Of a stretch of 64,000 nucleotides of DNA, positions 53,187-64,000 are shown piece by piece (the first letter of the stretch is position 1; each line of letters starts with the position of its first letter). This stretch comes from Cellulomonas sp. SLBN-39. Lineage in GTDB: Bacteria > Actinomycetota > Actinomycetes > Actinomycetales > Cellulomonadaceae. The stretch covers positions 2,542,001 to 2,606,000 of the forward strand of contig NZ_VFOA01000001.1 of the NCBI RefSeq assembly GCF_006715865.1. Direction: 5' to 3'. Both the position numbers and the translations under genes were made by a program. Under the pieces are notes generated by a model that saw nothing but the letters and a program-made list of their open reading frames with translations, was not told the origin of the DNA and did not search any database.

Positions 53187-55768
53187 CCGTCACGCAGGGG
53201 CCGCGCACGGCGGCCGTCACCACGCCCCTCGTGCCCGCCGCACCGCCGGTGGTGGTGCCCGAGCCCGAGCAGACCGTCACGTTCACGATCGACGGCGCCG
53301 AGACGACGGTGCCGAAGGGCACGCTCGTCATCCGGGCCGCCGAGCAGCTCGGCATCCAGATCCCGCGGTTCTGCGACCACCCGCTGCTCGCGCCCGCCGG
53401 TGCGTGCCGGCAGTGCCTCGTCGAGGTCTGGGCGCCGGGTCGTGACGGCAAGGTCGCCAAGATGCCCAAGCCGCAGGCCTCGTGCACCCTCGAGGCGACG
53501 CCGGGCATGGACGTGCGGACGCAGCACACGTCCCCCGAGGCCGACAAGGCCCAGCACGGGGTCATGGAGCTGCTGCTCATCAACCACCCGCTCGACTGCC
53601 CCGTCTGCGACAAGGGCGGCGAGTGCCCCCTGCAGAACCAGGCCATGAGCAACGGCCGGGCCACCACCCGGTTCGTCGACGTCAAGCGCACCTTCCCCAA
53701 GCCGATCTCCGTCTCGACGCAGGTGCTGCTCGACCGGGAGCGGTGCGTGCTGTGCCAGCGCTGCACCCGGTTCTCCGAGGAGATCGCCGGGGACGTGTGG
53801 ATCGACCTGCAGAAGCGCGGGGCGCAGCAGCAGATCGGCACGTTCGACACCGAGGTGCTCGGGTTCGCGGGGGACACCCCGGTCGGGGCCGCGACCCTCG
53901 ACACCAGCGGACGGCCGTTCGCGTCGTACTTCTCGGGCAACACCGTGCAGATCTGCCCGGTCGGCGCCCTGACGAGCGCGGCCTACCGGTTCCGGTCGCG
54001 GCCGTTCGACCTGGTCTCCACGCCGGGGGTCGCCGAGCACGACGCCAACGGCTCGGCGATCCGCGTCGACCACCGCCGCGGCGTGGTGCTGCGGCGCCTC
54101 GCGGGCGAGGACCCGGTCGTCAACCAGGAGTGGACCACCGACAAGGACCGGTTCGCGTTCCGCTGGCAGTCGGCGCCCGACCGGATCACGACGCCGCTCG
54201 TGCGCCGCCGGGAGGCCGACGGCACCCGCGGCGCGCTCGAGCCGTGCTCGTGGACCGAGGCCCTCGACACCGCGGCCGCCGGGCTGCGCGCGGCGGTCGC
54301 CGGGGCGGGCGTCGGCGTGCTCCCCGGGGGGCGGCTGACCCTCGAGGACGCCTACGCGTACGCCAAGCTCGCCCGTGTCGCGCTGGGCACCAACGACGTC
54401 GACCACCGGTCGCGGCCGCACTCGGCGGAGGAGGAGCAGCTGCTCGGCCACCTCGTGGCCGGCCGCACCCTCGACGTGACCTTCGCCGACCTCGTCGCGG
54501 CGCCCGCGGTGCTGTGCGTCGCGTTCGAGCCGGAGGAGGAGGGCGGCGTCCTGTTCCTGCGGCTGCGCGGCTCCGTCGTCGCCGGCCGCACGCACGTGTG
54601 GTCCGTCGCGCCGCTGGCCAGCCGTGGCCTGCAGCGCCTGGACGGCACCCTGCTGGCCGCTGCGCCGGGCACCGAGCCGGAGGTCCTCGACGCGCTCGAG
54701 GCCGACGCCGACGAGGACCTGCTCGCGCGGGCCGCGCAGGCGCTGGCCGCCCCGGGGGCCGTGGTCCTCGTCGGCGAGCGTGCCGCGACCGTGCCGGGCG
54801 CGCTGTCCGCGGTGCTGCGGCTCGCCGGGCGCACCGGGGCACGGGTGGCCTGGGTGCCGCGTCGCGTCGGTGAGCGCGCCGGCGTCGAGGCCGGGACGCT
54901 GCCGACCCTGCTGCCCGGCGGCCGACCGGTCGCGGACCCCGCGGCCCGCATCGACATGGCGGCCGTGTGGGGCGTGGACGACCTGCCCGCCCGGCCGGGG
55001 CGCAGCGCCGACGAGATCCTCGCGGCGGCCGCCGCGGGCGACCTCGGCGCGCTCGTCGTCGGCGGGGTCGACCCGGCCGACGTGCAGGACCCGCGGCTCG
55101 CCCGCGCGGCCCTCGACGCCGTCCCGTTCCTCGTCTCGCTCGAGGTGCGCGCGTCCGAGGTCACCGACCGTGCCGACGTCGTGCTGCCCGTCGCGCCGCC
55201 GGTCGAGAAGCCCGGCACGTACGTCACCTGGGAGGGCCGCCCGCGGCCGTTCCCGCAGGCCCTGACCACGACGTTCCTGCCCGACCACCGGGTCCTCGAC
55301 CGGCTCGCCGACGCCCTGGGCGTCGAGCTGGGCCTGCCGACGCTCGCGGCCGTGCACGCCGAGCTCGACCAGCTCGGCGGCTGGGACGGCGCCCGGGTGC
55401 CGGCCCCCGACGTGGACCCGCGCGAGCCGGACCCCGTGCCCCCGGGGCACGCCGTCCTCGCGACGTGGCACCAGCTGCTCGACGCCGGACGCCTGCAGGA
55501 CGGCGAGCCGTACCTGGCGGGCACCGCGACCCGCCCGGTCGCCCGCGTCTCCGCCGCGACGGCCGCCGCGTGCGGCGTCGCCGACGGCGGCGACCTGCGC
55601 GTCAGCACCGACCGCGGCGCGGTCGTGCTGCCCGTCCTGGTGACACCGATGGCCGACCACGTGGTGTGGCTGCCGACCAACGCCCGCGGCTGCGCCGTGC
55701 GCGACACGCTCGGCGCGGGCACCGGCACGGTCGTGCGCGTCGGGGCCGACGAGGAGGAGCGCGCATGA
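53183..55768 (+). CDS. nuoG: NADH-quinone oxidoreductase subunit G
   Basis: An 861-residue iron-sulfur subunit. The N-terminal [2Fe-2S] N1b ligands are in [17 protein letters not shown], His-bound N5 in [19 protein letters not shown] and N4 in CVLCQRC with VQICPVG. The positions of the optional N7 cluster (CX2CX3CX27C) are occupied by A284, D287, S291 and T319, so N7 is absent. The molybdopterin-like C-terminal domain is present but shortened and divergent. A Pro/Val lead of ~30 residues precedes the ferredoxin domain. It overlaps nuoF and nuoH by 4 bases. Confidence 0.95.
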
Positions 55769-57105
55769 GCGTCTGGGCAGCGGTCGGCGACGGTGCCGTC
55801 GCCCCCGTGACGGCGGACTTCAGCCAGGACGTGTTCTGGGTGTGGCTGCTCAAGGCCGTCGCGATCATCGTGTTCCTGCTGACCAGCGTGCTCATCGCGA
55901 TCTGGTTCGAGCGCAAGGTCGTGGCCCGCATGCAGGTGCGCCCGGGCCCGAACGTGCACGGCCCCTTCGGGCTGCTGCAGTCGCTGGCCGACGCGATGAA
56001 GCTCCTGGTCAAGGAGGACCTCACCGTCAAGGCGGCCGACAAGCTCGTCTACATCGTCGCGCCGATGATCGCGGTGTTCTGCTCGCTGCTGGTGTACGCG
56101 GTCATCCCGTTCGGGCCCGAGGTGAGCATCTTCGGCGTCGTGACGCCGCTGCAGCTGACCGACTTCCCCGTCGCGGTGCTCTACATCCTCGCGTGCGCGT
56201 CGGTCGGCGTGTACGGGATCGTCCTCGGCGGCTGGTCGTCGGGGTCGACGTACCCGCTGCTCGGCGCGGTCCGGTCGACCGCGCAGGTCATCAGCTACGA
56301 GCTCGCGATGGGTCTGTCGCTGGTCAGCGTGTTCATCATGGCCGGGTCGATGTCGACGTCGCAGATCGTCGACTCCCAGACCGCGGTGTGGTGGTTCCTG
56401 CCGCTGCTGCCGGCGTTCGTCATCTACCTCGTCGCGATGGTCGGGGAGACGAACCGGCTGCCGTTCGACCTGCCCGAGGCCGAGGGCGAGCTCGTGTCGG
56501 GGTACATGACCGAGTACTCGTCGATGAAGTTCGCGTGGTTCTTCCTCGCGGAGTACATCAACATGCTCAACGTCTCGGCGGTCGCCACGACCCTGTTCCT
56601 CGGCGGCTGGCGCGCCCCCTGGCCGCTGTCGACGATCGGCGACGGCGTCCTCAACACCGGCTGGTGGCCCGTGCTGTGGTTCCTCGCCAAGGTGTGGCTG
56701 CTGATGTTCGTGTTCGTGTGGATCCGCGGCTCGCTCCTGCGGTTCCGGTACGACCAGTTCATGAAGCTCGGCTGGAAGGTCCTCATCCCGGCCGCGCTCG
56801 TGTGGGTCGTGGCCGTCGCGCTCGTCCAGGCGACCCGGCAGTTCTGGGACGTCGACCTGCGCACCCTGCTGTTCGTGCTCGCCGGTGTCGTCGTCGCCGG
56901 GCTGGTCGCCTCGTTCCTCGTGCCGGAGAAGAAGCCGCCGGCCGCGACCGGCCCGACGCAGCCGCAGGAGATCGACCCGTTCGCCGACGGCTACCCCGTG
57001 CCGCCGCTGCCGGGCCAGGTGCTGCCCCCGTCCCCCCGCGCCCGACGCCGGCAGGCCGAGGCCGCCGACGGACCCGAGACCCCCCTGGAGGTGCGCGGTG
57101 GCTGA
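55765..57105 (+). CDS. nuoH: NADH-quinone oxidoreductase subunit H
   Basis: A 446-residue membrane subunit with eight or nine helices that lines the quinone tunnel. [38 protein letters not shown] and [34 protein letters not shown] hold the conserved charged residues of the quinone and proton path. The last ~60 residues are a Pro/Ala-rich cytosolic tail. The ATG overlaps the nuoG stop; the last 8 bases overlap nuoI. Confidence 0.97.
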   Translation: MSVWAAVGDGAVAPVTADFSQDVFWVWLLKAVAIIVFLLTSVLIAIWFERKVVARMQVRPGPNVHGPFGLLQSLADAMKLLVKEDLTVKAADKLVYIVAPMIAVFCSLLVYAVIPFGPEVSIFGVVTPLQLTDFPVAVLYILACASVGVYGIVLGGWSSGSTYPLLGAVRSTAQVISYELAMGLSLVSVFIMAGSMSTSQIVDSQTAVWWFLPLLPAFVIYLVAMVGETNRLPFDLPEAEGELVSGYMTEYSSMKFAWFFLAEYINMLNVSAVATTLFLGGWRAPWPLSTIGDGVLNTGWWPVLWFLAKVWLLMFVFVWIRGSLLRFRYDQFMKLGWKVLIPAALVWVVAVALVQATRQFWDVDLRTLLFVLAGVVVAGLVASFLVPEKKPPAATGPTQPQEIDPFADGYPVPPLPGQVLPPSPRARRRQAEAADGPETPLEVRGG

Positions 57106-57901
57106 CCGCGACGAGCGCCAGAACGACCCCGGCGGCACCGACGCCGCCGGGCGGCAGGTGCAGCCCGCCGGTACCGGCGGGGACGTCGACCGCCCCGCCG
57201 AGGGCTACCGCTCGATGATCGAGCCCCGCACGGGGCTCGCGGGAGCGCTGTCGCCCGCGGGCGGGTTCGGCGTGACCCTGGCGAACATGTTCCGGCCCAC
57301 CGTGACGGAGCAGTACCCGCGCGAGCAGCCGCCGACCAAGCCCCGCTACCACGGGCGCCACCAGCTCAACCGGTACGCCGACGGCCTGGAGCGGTGCATC
57401 GGCTGCGAGCTGTGCGCGTGGGCCTGCCCCGCGGACGCGATCTACGTCGAGGGCGCCGAGAACACCCCGGACGCCCAGTTCTCGCCGGGGGAGCGGTACG
57501 GCCGCGTCTACCAGATCAACTACCTGCGCTGCATCTTCTGCGGGTTGTGCATCGAGGCGTGCCCGACCCGGGCGCTGACCATGACCAACGAGTACGAGCT
57601 CGCCGGTCCGACGCGCGCCGGGATGATCTGGGAGAAGCAGGACCTGCTCGCGCCGCTGCGCGAGGGGCAGCTCTCGACGCCGCACCCCATGGTCGAGGGC
57701 ACGACCGACACCGAGTACTACCGGGGCGAGGTCACGGGCAGCACGCAGGCGCAGGTGGACTGGGTCGCCGAGCACCGCCCCGACGACCCGACGCTGCCGG
57801 TCAACGCCGCGCAGGGCGCGACCGTGCCCGACCTCGGCGAGACCCGGCTCGCGCAGCGCGCGATCACCGCGGGCGCGCACCGCCAGGGGGGTGCACGGTG
57901 A
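57098..57901 (+). CDS. nuoI: NADH-quinone oxidoreductase subunit I
   Basis: A 267-residue ferredoxin-like subunit carrying clusters N6a and N6b. The ligand sets are [12 protein letters not shown] near residues 99-110 and [12 protein letters not shown] near 145-156, each CX2CX2CX3CP. A ~50-residue polar lead precedes the domain, and a ~70-residue tail follows the usual end. The GTG start lies 8 bases inside nuoH; GAGGTGCG provides a ribosome site. The stop overlaps the nuoJ GTG. Confidence 0.96.
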   Translation: MADRDERQNDPGGTDAAGRQVQPAGTGGDVDRPAEGYRSMIEPRTGLAGALSPAGGFGVTLANMFRPTVTEQYPREQPPTKPRYHGRHQLNRYADGLERCIGCELCAWACPADAIYVEGAENTPDAQFSPGERYGRVYQINYLRCIFCGLCIEACPTRALTMTNEYELAGPTRAGMIWEKQDLLAPLREGQLSTPHPMVEGTTDTEYYRGEVTGSTQAQVDWVAEHRPDDPTLPVNAAQGATVPDLGETRLAQRAITAGAHRQGGAR

Positions 57902-58929
57902 ACGCCGCCCTGCACCTGGCCGCCACCGTGCCGGCCTCGCTCACGTCGACCGGGCAGACGACGACCGCCGAGGCCGTCCTGTTCTGGGTGCTCGCGCCGA
58001 TCATGGTGCTGTCCGCCCTCGGGCTCCTCTTCGCCCGCAAGGCCGTGCACGCGGCGCTCGCGATCGTGGTGGTGATGATCTCGCTGGCGTTCCTGTACGT
58101 CGCGCAGGACGCCGTGTTCCTCGGCGTCGTGCAGGTCGTCGTCTACACCGGCGCCGTGATGATGCTGTTCCTGTTCGTCCTCATGCTCGTCGGCGTCGAC
58201 CGGTCGGACTCCCTCGTGGAGACGATCCGCGGCCAGCGCTGGACGGGCCTGCTCGCCGGGGTCGGCCTCGGGATCGTGCTCGTCGGCGTCGTCGGCCGCG
58301 CGCTGTACCCCACGCCGGTCGGGCTCGACCAGGCCAACGCCGACTCCAACCCCACGGGTGTCGCCCGCCTGGTGTTCGGCGAGCACGTCTTCGCGTTCGA
58401 GGTGGTCGGTGCCCTGCTCGTGACCGCGGCCCTGGGGGCGCTCGTCCTCACGCACCGCCGCCGGCTCACGCCGCACCTCGGCCAGAAGGAGCGCGCCGAG
58501 CGGCGCCTGCGGTCCGGGGCGCTGCTCACCCCGCTCCCCGCCCCCGGCGTGTACGCCCGGCACAACGCCATGGACGTGCCGGCCCTCGGCCCCGACGGGC
58601 AGCCGCTGGAGCACTCGGTGCCCCGCGTGCTGCGCGTGCGCGGGCAGGAGGCCGACGCCCGCGAGTACGCCGCCCGCATCGACCGGGTGCTGGCCGGCGG
58701 CTGGGCGACGGGTGCGGGGTCCTTCACGTCCGACGCCGAGGAGGGCGGGCCGCCCGCCCGTACCCGCGTCCTGCCGGACCTGCAGCACCCCGCCACGACC
58801 GAGGACCTCGACACCCCCGGCCCGGCCACGTCCAGCGCCGCGAGCGGCGAGGCACGGACCGCCGACGCCGACGAGGTCCGCGACGACGCCCCGGGCGCCC
58901 GCCCCGGCGACGAGGAGGACGCCCGGTGA
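57898..58929 (+). CDS. nuoJ: NADH-quinone oxidoreductase subunit J
   Basis: A 343-residue membrane subunit with five helices in the first ~190 residues, including the pi-bulge helix [26 protein letters not shown] used in proton-pathway gating. About 140 extra residues follow the last helix, Arg-rich at first and then strongly acidic and Ala/Pro-rich; E. coli NuoJ stops after ~184. The role of this tail is unknown. GTGA overlaps join it to nuoI and nuoK. Confidence 0.95.
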   Translation: MNAALHLAATVPASLTSTGQTTTAEAVLFWVLAPIMVLSALGLLFARKAVHAALAIVVVMISLAFLYVAQDAVFLGVVQVVVYTGAVMMLFLFVLMLVGVDRSDSLVETIRGQRWTGLLAGVGLGIVLVGVVGRALYPTPVGLDQANADSNPTGVARLVFGEHVFAFEVVGALLVTAALGALVLTHRRRLTPHLGQKERAERRLRSGALLTPLPAPGVYARHNAMDVPALGPDGQPLEHSVPRVLRVRGQEADAREYAARIDRVLAGGWATGAGSFTSDAEEGGPPARTRVLPDLQHPATTEDLDTPGPATSSAASGEARTADADEVRDDAPGARPGDEEDAR

Positions 58930-59225
58930 GCCTGACCCACTACCTCGTGCTGGCCGCGGTGCTGTTCGCGATCGGCGCGACCACGGTCCTGCTGCGACGC
59001 AACGCGATCATCGTGTTCATGGGCGTCGAGCTCATGCTCAACTCGACGAACCTGCTGCTCGTGACGTTCGCGCGGATGCACGGCGACCTCACGGGCCAGG
59101 TGCTCGCGTTCTTCGTCATGGTGGTCGCCGCCGCGGAGGTCGTCGTGGGCCTGGCGATCATCGTCGCGATCTTCCGGACCAGACGCTCGGCGTCGGTCGA
59201 CGACGTCAACCTCCTGAAGAGCTGA
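58926..59225 (+). CDS. nuoK: NADH-quinone oxidoreductase subunit K
   Basis: A 99-residue subunit with three helices. The conserved membrane Glu of the proton path is in [15 protein letters not shown] near residue 35 and the second in [11 protein letters not shown] near 71. Length matches the family exactly. The GTG overlaps the nuoJ stop. Confidence 0.97.
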   Translation: MSLTHYLVLAAVLFAIGATTVLLRRNAIIVFMGVELMLNSTNLLLVTFARMHGDLTGQVLAFFVMVVAAAEVVVGLAIIVAIFRTRRSASVDDVNLLKS

Positions 59226-59235
59226 GGGGCGCCAC

Positions 59236-61203
<1,968 letters not shown>

Positions 61204-61222
61204 GAGCTGGAGGAGCGAGAAC

Positions 61223-62773
61223 ATGCAGGACGTCCCCTGGCTCACCGCGCTGGTCGTGGTGCCGGCGCTCGGCGCGGCAGCGCTGTGGTCGTTGCGCGGC
61301 ACCGCCCGCGCGCACGCCCGCACCGTGGCGCTCGTCGTCGCGCTGGCGACCCTGGCGCTCGGCGTCGGCGCGCTGCTCGCGTTCGACACCGCCGCAGCCG
61401 GCACCCACCAGCTGCTCGAGACCTACCCCTGGATCCCCGCGCTCGGCGTGTCGTGGGCGCTCGGCGTCGACGGCGTCGGGCTCGCGCTGATCCTCATGTC
61501 CCTCGTCCTGGTCCCGCTGGTCGTGCTCGCGGCCTGGCGCGAGCAGGGCTCCGACGCCGGTCCGACCGACGCGCTGCGGCACTACCTCGCGCTCGTGCTG
61601 CTGCTCGAGGCGTTCGTCGTGGTCGTGTTCGCCGCCCGCGACGTCTTCCTCTTCTACGTCGTCTTCGAGGCGATGCTCATCCCCGTCTACTTCATGATCG
61701 GGGCGTTCGGGGGAGCGCGGCGCCGGTATGCGGCCGTGAAGTTCCTGCTCTACTCGCTCGCCGGCGGCCTGGTCATGCTCGTGGGCGTCATCGGCCTGTA
61801 CGCGCAGGGCCCGGGCGGCCCCGAGGGCTTCCTCACCGAGAACCTCGTCGGTCTGCCGCTCGACCCGACGGTCGAGAAGTGGCTCTTCGTGTCGTTCTTC
61901 CTCGCGTTCGCGATCAAGGCCCCGATGTTCCCCGTGCACACGTGGCTCCCGGACGCGGCCGAGCAGGCGCCCGCCGGCACGTCCACGCTGCTCGTCGGGG
62001 TCCTCGACAAGGTCGGCACGTTCGGGATGCTCACCCTCTGCCTGCCGCTGTTCCCGACGGCCTCGCGCTGGGCGGCGCCCGTGGTGATCGTCCTCGCGGT
62101 CGTCTCGGTGCTCTACGGCGCGCTGCTCGCGATCGGGCAGAAGGACCTCATGCGCCTGGTCGCGTACACCTCGGTGTCGCACTTCGGGTTCATCGTGCTG
62201 GGCATCTTCGCGTTCACGTCGACCTCGGTCGCCGGCTCGTCGTTCTACATGGTCAACCACGGCCTGTCGACGGGGGCGCTGTTCCTGCTCGTCGGCTTCC
62301 TTGCGGCCCGGCGCGGCTCGCAGCAGGTCGCCGACTTCGGCGGGCTGCAGAAGGTCACGCCCGTGATGGCCGGCGTGTTCCTCGTGGTGGGCCTGTCGGC
62401 GCTGTCGCTGCCCGGGCTGTCGACGTTCGTCAGCGAGTTCCTCGTGCTCGTCGGCACCTTCGCCCGGCACCCCGCGGCCGCGGTGGTCGCGTCCCTCGGC
62501 GTCGTCCTGGCCGCGCTCTACGTGCTGTGGACGTACCAGCGCGTGTTCACCGGGCCCGTCCGCCCCGGGCTCGAGCGGACGCCCGAGCTCGGCACCCGCG
62601 AGCGGTGGGCCGTCGGCCCGCTGGTCGCGCTCATGCTCGTCCTGGGCTTCCTGCCCGGCCCGGCCCTCGACCTCTTCCGGGCGCCCGCGCAGGGCACGCT
62701 CGCGGACGTCGGGGTCGACGACGTCGCACCGACCTGGGCCCCGATCGTCGCCGTGGAAGGGGAGGACGAGTGA
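61223..62773 (+). CDS. nuoM: NADH-quinone oxidoreductase subunit M
   Basis: A 516-residue antiporter-like proton-pumping subunit. FYVVFEAMLIPVYFMIGAFGG holds the conserved Glu, FAIKAPMFPVHTWLPDAAEQAPAGTSTLLVGVLDKVGTFGM the pump Lys and broken helix, and a second Lys lies in QKDLMRLVAYTSVSHFGF. About 14 helices. The ATG follows GGAGGAGCG. The stop overlaps the nuoN GTG. Confidence 0.97.
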   Translation: MQDVPWLTALVVVPALGAAALWSLRGTARAHARTVALVVALATLALGVGALLAFDTAAAGTHQLLETYPWIPALGVSWALGVDGVGLALILMSLVLVPLVVLAAWREQGSDAGPTDALRHYLALVLLLEAFVVVVFAARDVFLFYVVFEAMLIPVYFMIGAFGGARRRYAAVKFLLYSLAGGLVMLVGVIGLYAQGPGGPEGFLTENLVGLPLDPTVEKWLFVSFFLAFAIKAPMFPVHTWLPDAAEQAPAGTSTLLVGVLDKVGTFGMLTLCLPLFPTASRWAAPVVIVLAVVSVLYGALLAIGQKDLMRLVAYTSVSHFGFIVLGIFAFTSTSVAGSSFYMVNHGLSTGALFLLVGFLAARRGSQQVADFGGLQKVTPVMAGVFLVVGLSALSLPGLSTFVSEFLVLVGTFARHPAAAVVASLGVVLAALYVLWTYQRVFTGPVRPGLERTPELGTRERWAVGPLVALMLVLGFLPGPALDLFRAPAQGTLADVGVDDVAPTWAPIVAVEGEDE

Positions 62774-64000
62774 GCACCTTCGTCGCACCGGAGATCGCCT
62801 GGGGCCCGATGGCCCCCGTGCTGATCGTGCTGCTCGCCGCCGTCGTCGGCGTGCTCGTCGAGGCGTTCGTGCCCGACGCCCGTCGGCGCCTCGTCCAGCT
62901 GTCGCTGGCGGCGCTCGCGCTCGGCGGCGCCCTCGTCGCCGTGGCGGCGCTGTGGTCGGACGTGGCCGCGACCGGCGGCACCGACGTGCTCGGCGGCTCC
63001 CTCGTCGTGGACGGACCCACGCTCGTGCTCCAGGCGACCGTGGCGCTGCTCGCGCTGCTGTCGCTCCTCGTCGTCGCCGACCGCCTCGTCGGCGACGAGG
63101 ACGCCTTCGCGCCGTCCGCGGCGTCCGTGCCGGGGTCGGACTACGAGGAGCTCGCGCGCCGCCGCGGTCTGCAGCAGACCGAGGTCTACCCCCTGCTGCT
63201 CTTCGCGACCGGCGGGATGATGGTCTTCCCCGCGACCAACGACCTGCTGACGCTGTTCGTCGCGCTCGAGGTCCTGTCGCTGCCCCTGTACCTGCTGTCG
63301 GGCATGGCCCGACGTCGGCGCCTGCTCTCGCAGGAGGCGTCGATGAAGTACTTCCTGCTCGGCGCCTTCACCTCCGCGATCATGCTGTTCGGCATCGCGC
63401 TGCTCTACGGGTACGCGGGCTCGCTCGCGTTCTCCGACATCGCGGCCGCGACCGCCACCGCGAACGGGCTCGAGGGCCTGCTCGTCGTCGGTGCGCTCAT
63501 GCTGCTGGCGGGCCTGCTCTTCAAGGTCGGTGCCGTGCCGTTCCACCAGTGGACGCCCGACGTCTACCAGGGCGCCCCGACGCCGGTCACCGCGTTCATG
63601 GCGGCCTGCACCAAGGTCGCCGCGTTCGGCGCCCTGCTGCGCGTCGTCTACGTGATGCTGCCCGGCATGACGTGGGACCTGTCGGTCGTGCTGTGGACCG
63701 TCGCCGCCGTGACGATGGTCGTCGGCACCGTCGCCGCGCTCGTGCAGACCGACGTCAAGCGCATGCTCGCGTACTCCTCGATCGCGCACGCCGGCTTCGT
63801 GCTGACCGGCGTCGTGGCCCTCGTCGGCTCCGGCGTCACGGCCGTGCTCTTCTACCTGCTGGCGTACGGTGCGGCGAGCGTCGGGGCCTTCGGGCTCGTC
63901 ACGCTCGTGCGCGAGCGGGGCGCCGACGACGACGAGCCCGCGGTGCTCGGCGAGGCCACCAGCCTGACCCAGTGGACCGGGCTGGGGCGCACGCACCCCC
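62770..64000 (+). CDS. nuoN: NADH-quinone oxidoreductase subunit N (cut by window end)
   Basis: About 410 residues of the third antiporter-like subunit are visible before the window ends. ATNDLLTLFVALEVLSLPLYLLSGMARRRR, SQEASMKYFLLGAFTSAIMLFG and FKVGAVPFHQWTPDVYQGAPTPVTAFMAACTKVAAFGAL are diagnostic. A charged insert near residues 105-125 (GDEDAFAPSAASVPGSDYEE) lies between helices. The GTG start overlaps nuoM (GTGA) with GGGGAGGACG upstream. This closes the nuoA-N order with no gene missing. Confidence 0.96.
   Translation, partial: MSTFVAPEIAWGPMAPVLIVLLAAVVGVLVEAFVPDARRRLVQLSLAALALGGALVAVAALWSDVAATGGTDVLGGSLVVDGPTLVLQATVALLALLSLLVVADRLVGDEDAFAPSAASVPGSDYEELARRRGLQQTEVYPLLLFATGGMMVFPATNDLLTLFVALEVLSLPLYLLSGMARRRRLLSQEASMKYFLLGAFTSAIMLFGIALLYGYAGSLAFSDIAAATATANGLEGLLVVGALMLLAGLLFKVGAVPFHQWTPDVYQGAPTPVTAFMAACTKVAAFGALLRVVYVMLPGMTWDLSVVLWTVAAVTMVVGTVAALVQTDVKRMLAYSSIAHAGFVLTGVVALVGSGVTAVLFYLLAYGAASVGAFGLVTLVRERGADDDEPAVLGEATSLTQWTGLGRTHP

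Overview
The window is chromosomal DNA of a very G+C-rich actinobacterium, most likely Cellulomonas or a close Micrococcales relative. Evidence: almost every third codon position is G or C, GTG starts and 4-base ATGA/GTGA overlaps are common, a 32-residue actinobacterial bS22-type protein is present, and the gene order tlpA-ccdA-resB-ccsB-men-nuo together with arabinan-degradation genes fits that group. Genus is inference; no rRNA lies in the window. I see no transposase, phage gene, tRNA, rRNA or CRISPR array.

Layout. 1-1145: 3' part missing of a secreted Ig-repeat protein. 1382-7503: proC, a LacI-type regulator and the araB-araD-araA L-arabinose catabolic operon. 7504-7801: a terminator plus an apparently ownerless promoter and palindrome. 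7802-10838 (minus): ppk2, trkA, trkH. 11011-12885: acuC-like deacetylase, a BldC-like DNA-binding protein and bS22. 13019-24454: an arabinoside/galactoside utilisation locus with GH127, LacI, YesL-like protein, GH43, two ABC permeases, solute-binding protein, GH27 and a membrane-anchored GH43. 24528-27874: HAD phosphatase, glutaredoxin-like protein, rex, yceI, marR. 27931-32959: phosphatase, tlpA, ccdA, resB, ccsB (System II cytochrome c maturation). 33011-46255: menaquinone genes menA, menE, menB, menC, menD, menF, menG mixed with small membrane proteins, a DUF3048 lipoprotein and an HtrA protease. 46428-end: menJ-like reductase followed by the complete nuoA-nuoN order (nuoN cut by the window end).

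How it works together. The arabinose part reads as one pathway: an outer-face anchored GH43 cuts arabinan, the SBP and two permeases import oligomers, intracellular GH43, GH127 and GH27 release L-arabinose (and possibly galactose), and AraA, AraB, AraD convert it to xylulose 5-phosphate. Four near-identical TACAACGWTGNA boxes lie in front of all three transcription units of the glycoside locus, so its own LacI protein is the likely common repressor; araBDA has a different box.

The second half is a respiratory block: cytochrome c maturation, menaquinone synthesis and saturation, and NADH:menaquinone oxidoreductase, with the NADH-sensing repressor Rex encoded nearby and a candidate Rex box in front of menJ-nuo. 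Many genes from 25 kb to 46 kb carry a -10-like hexamer exactly 5-7 bases before the start codon, which suggests leaderless mRNAs.
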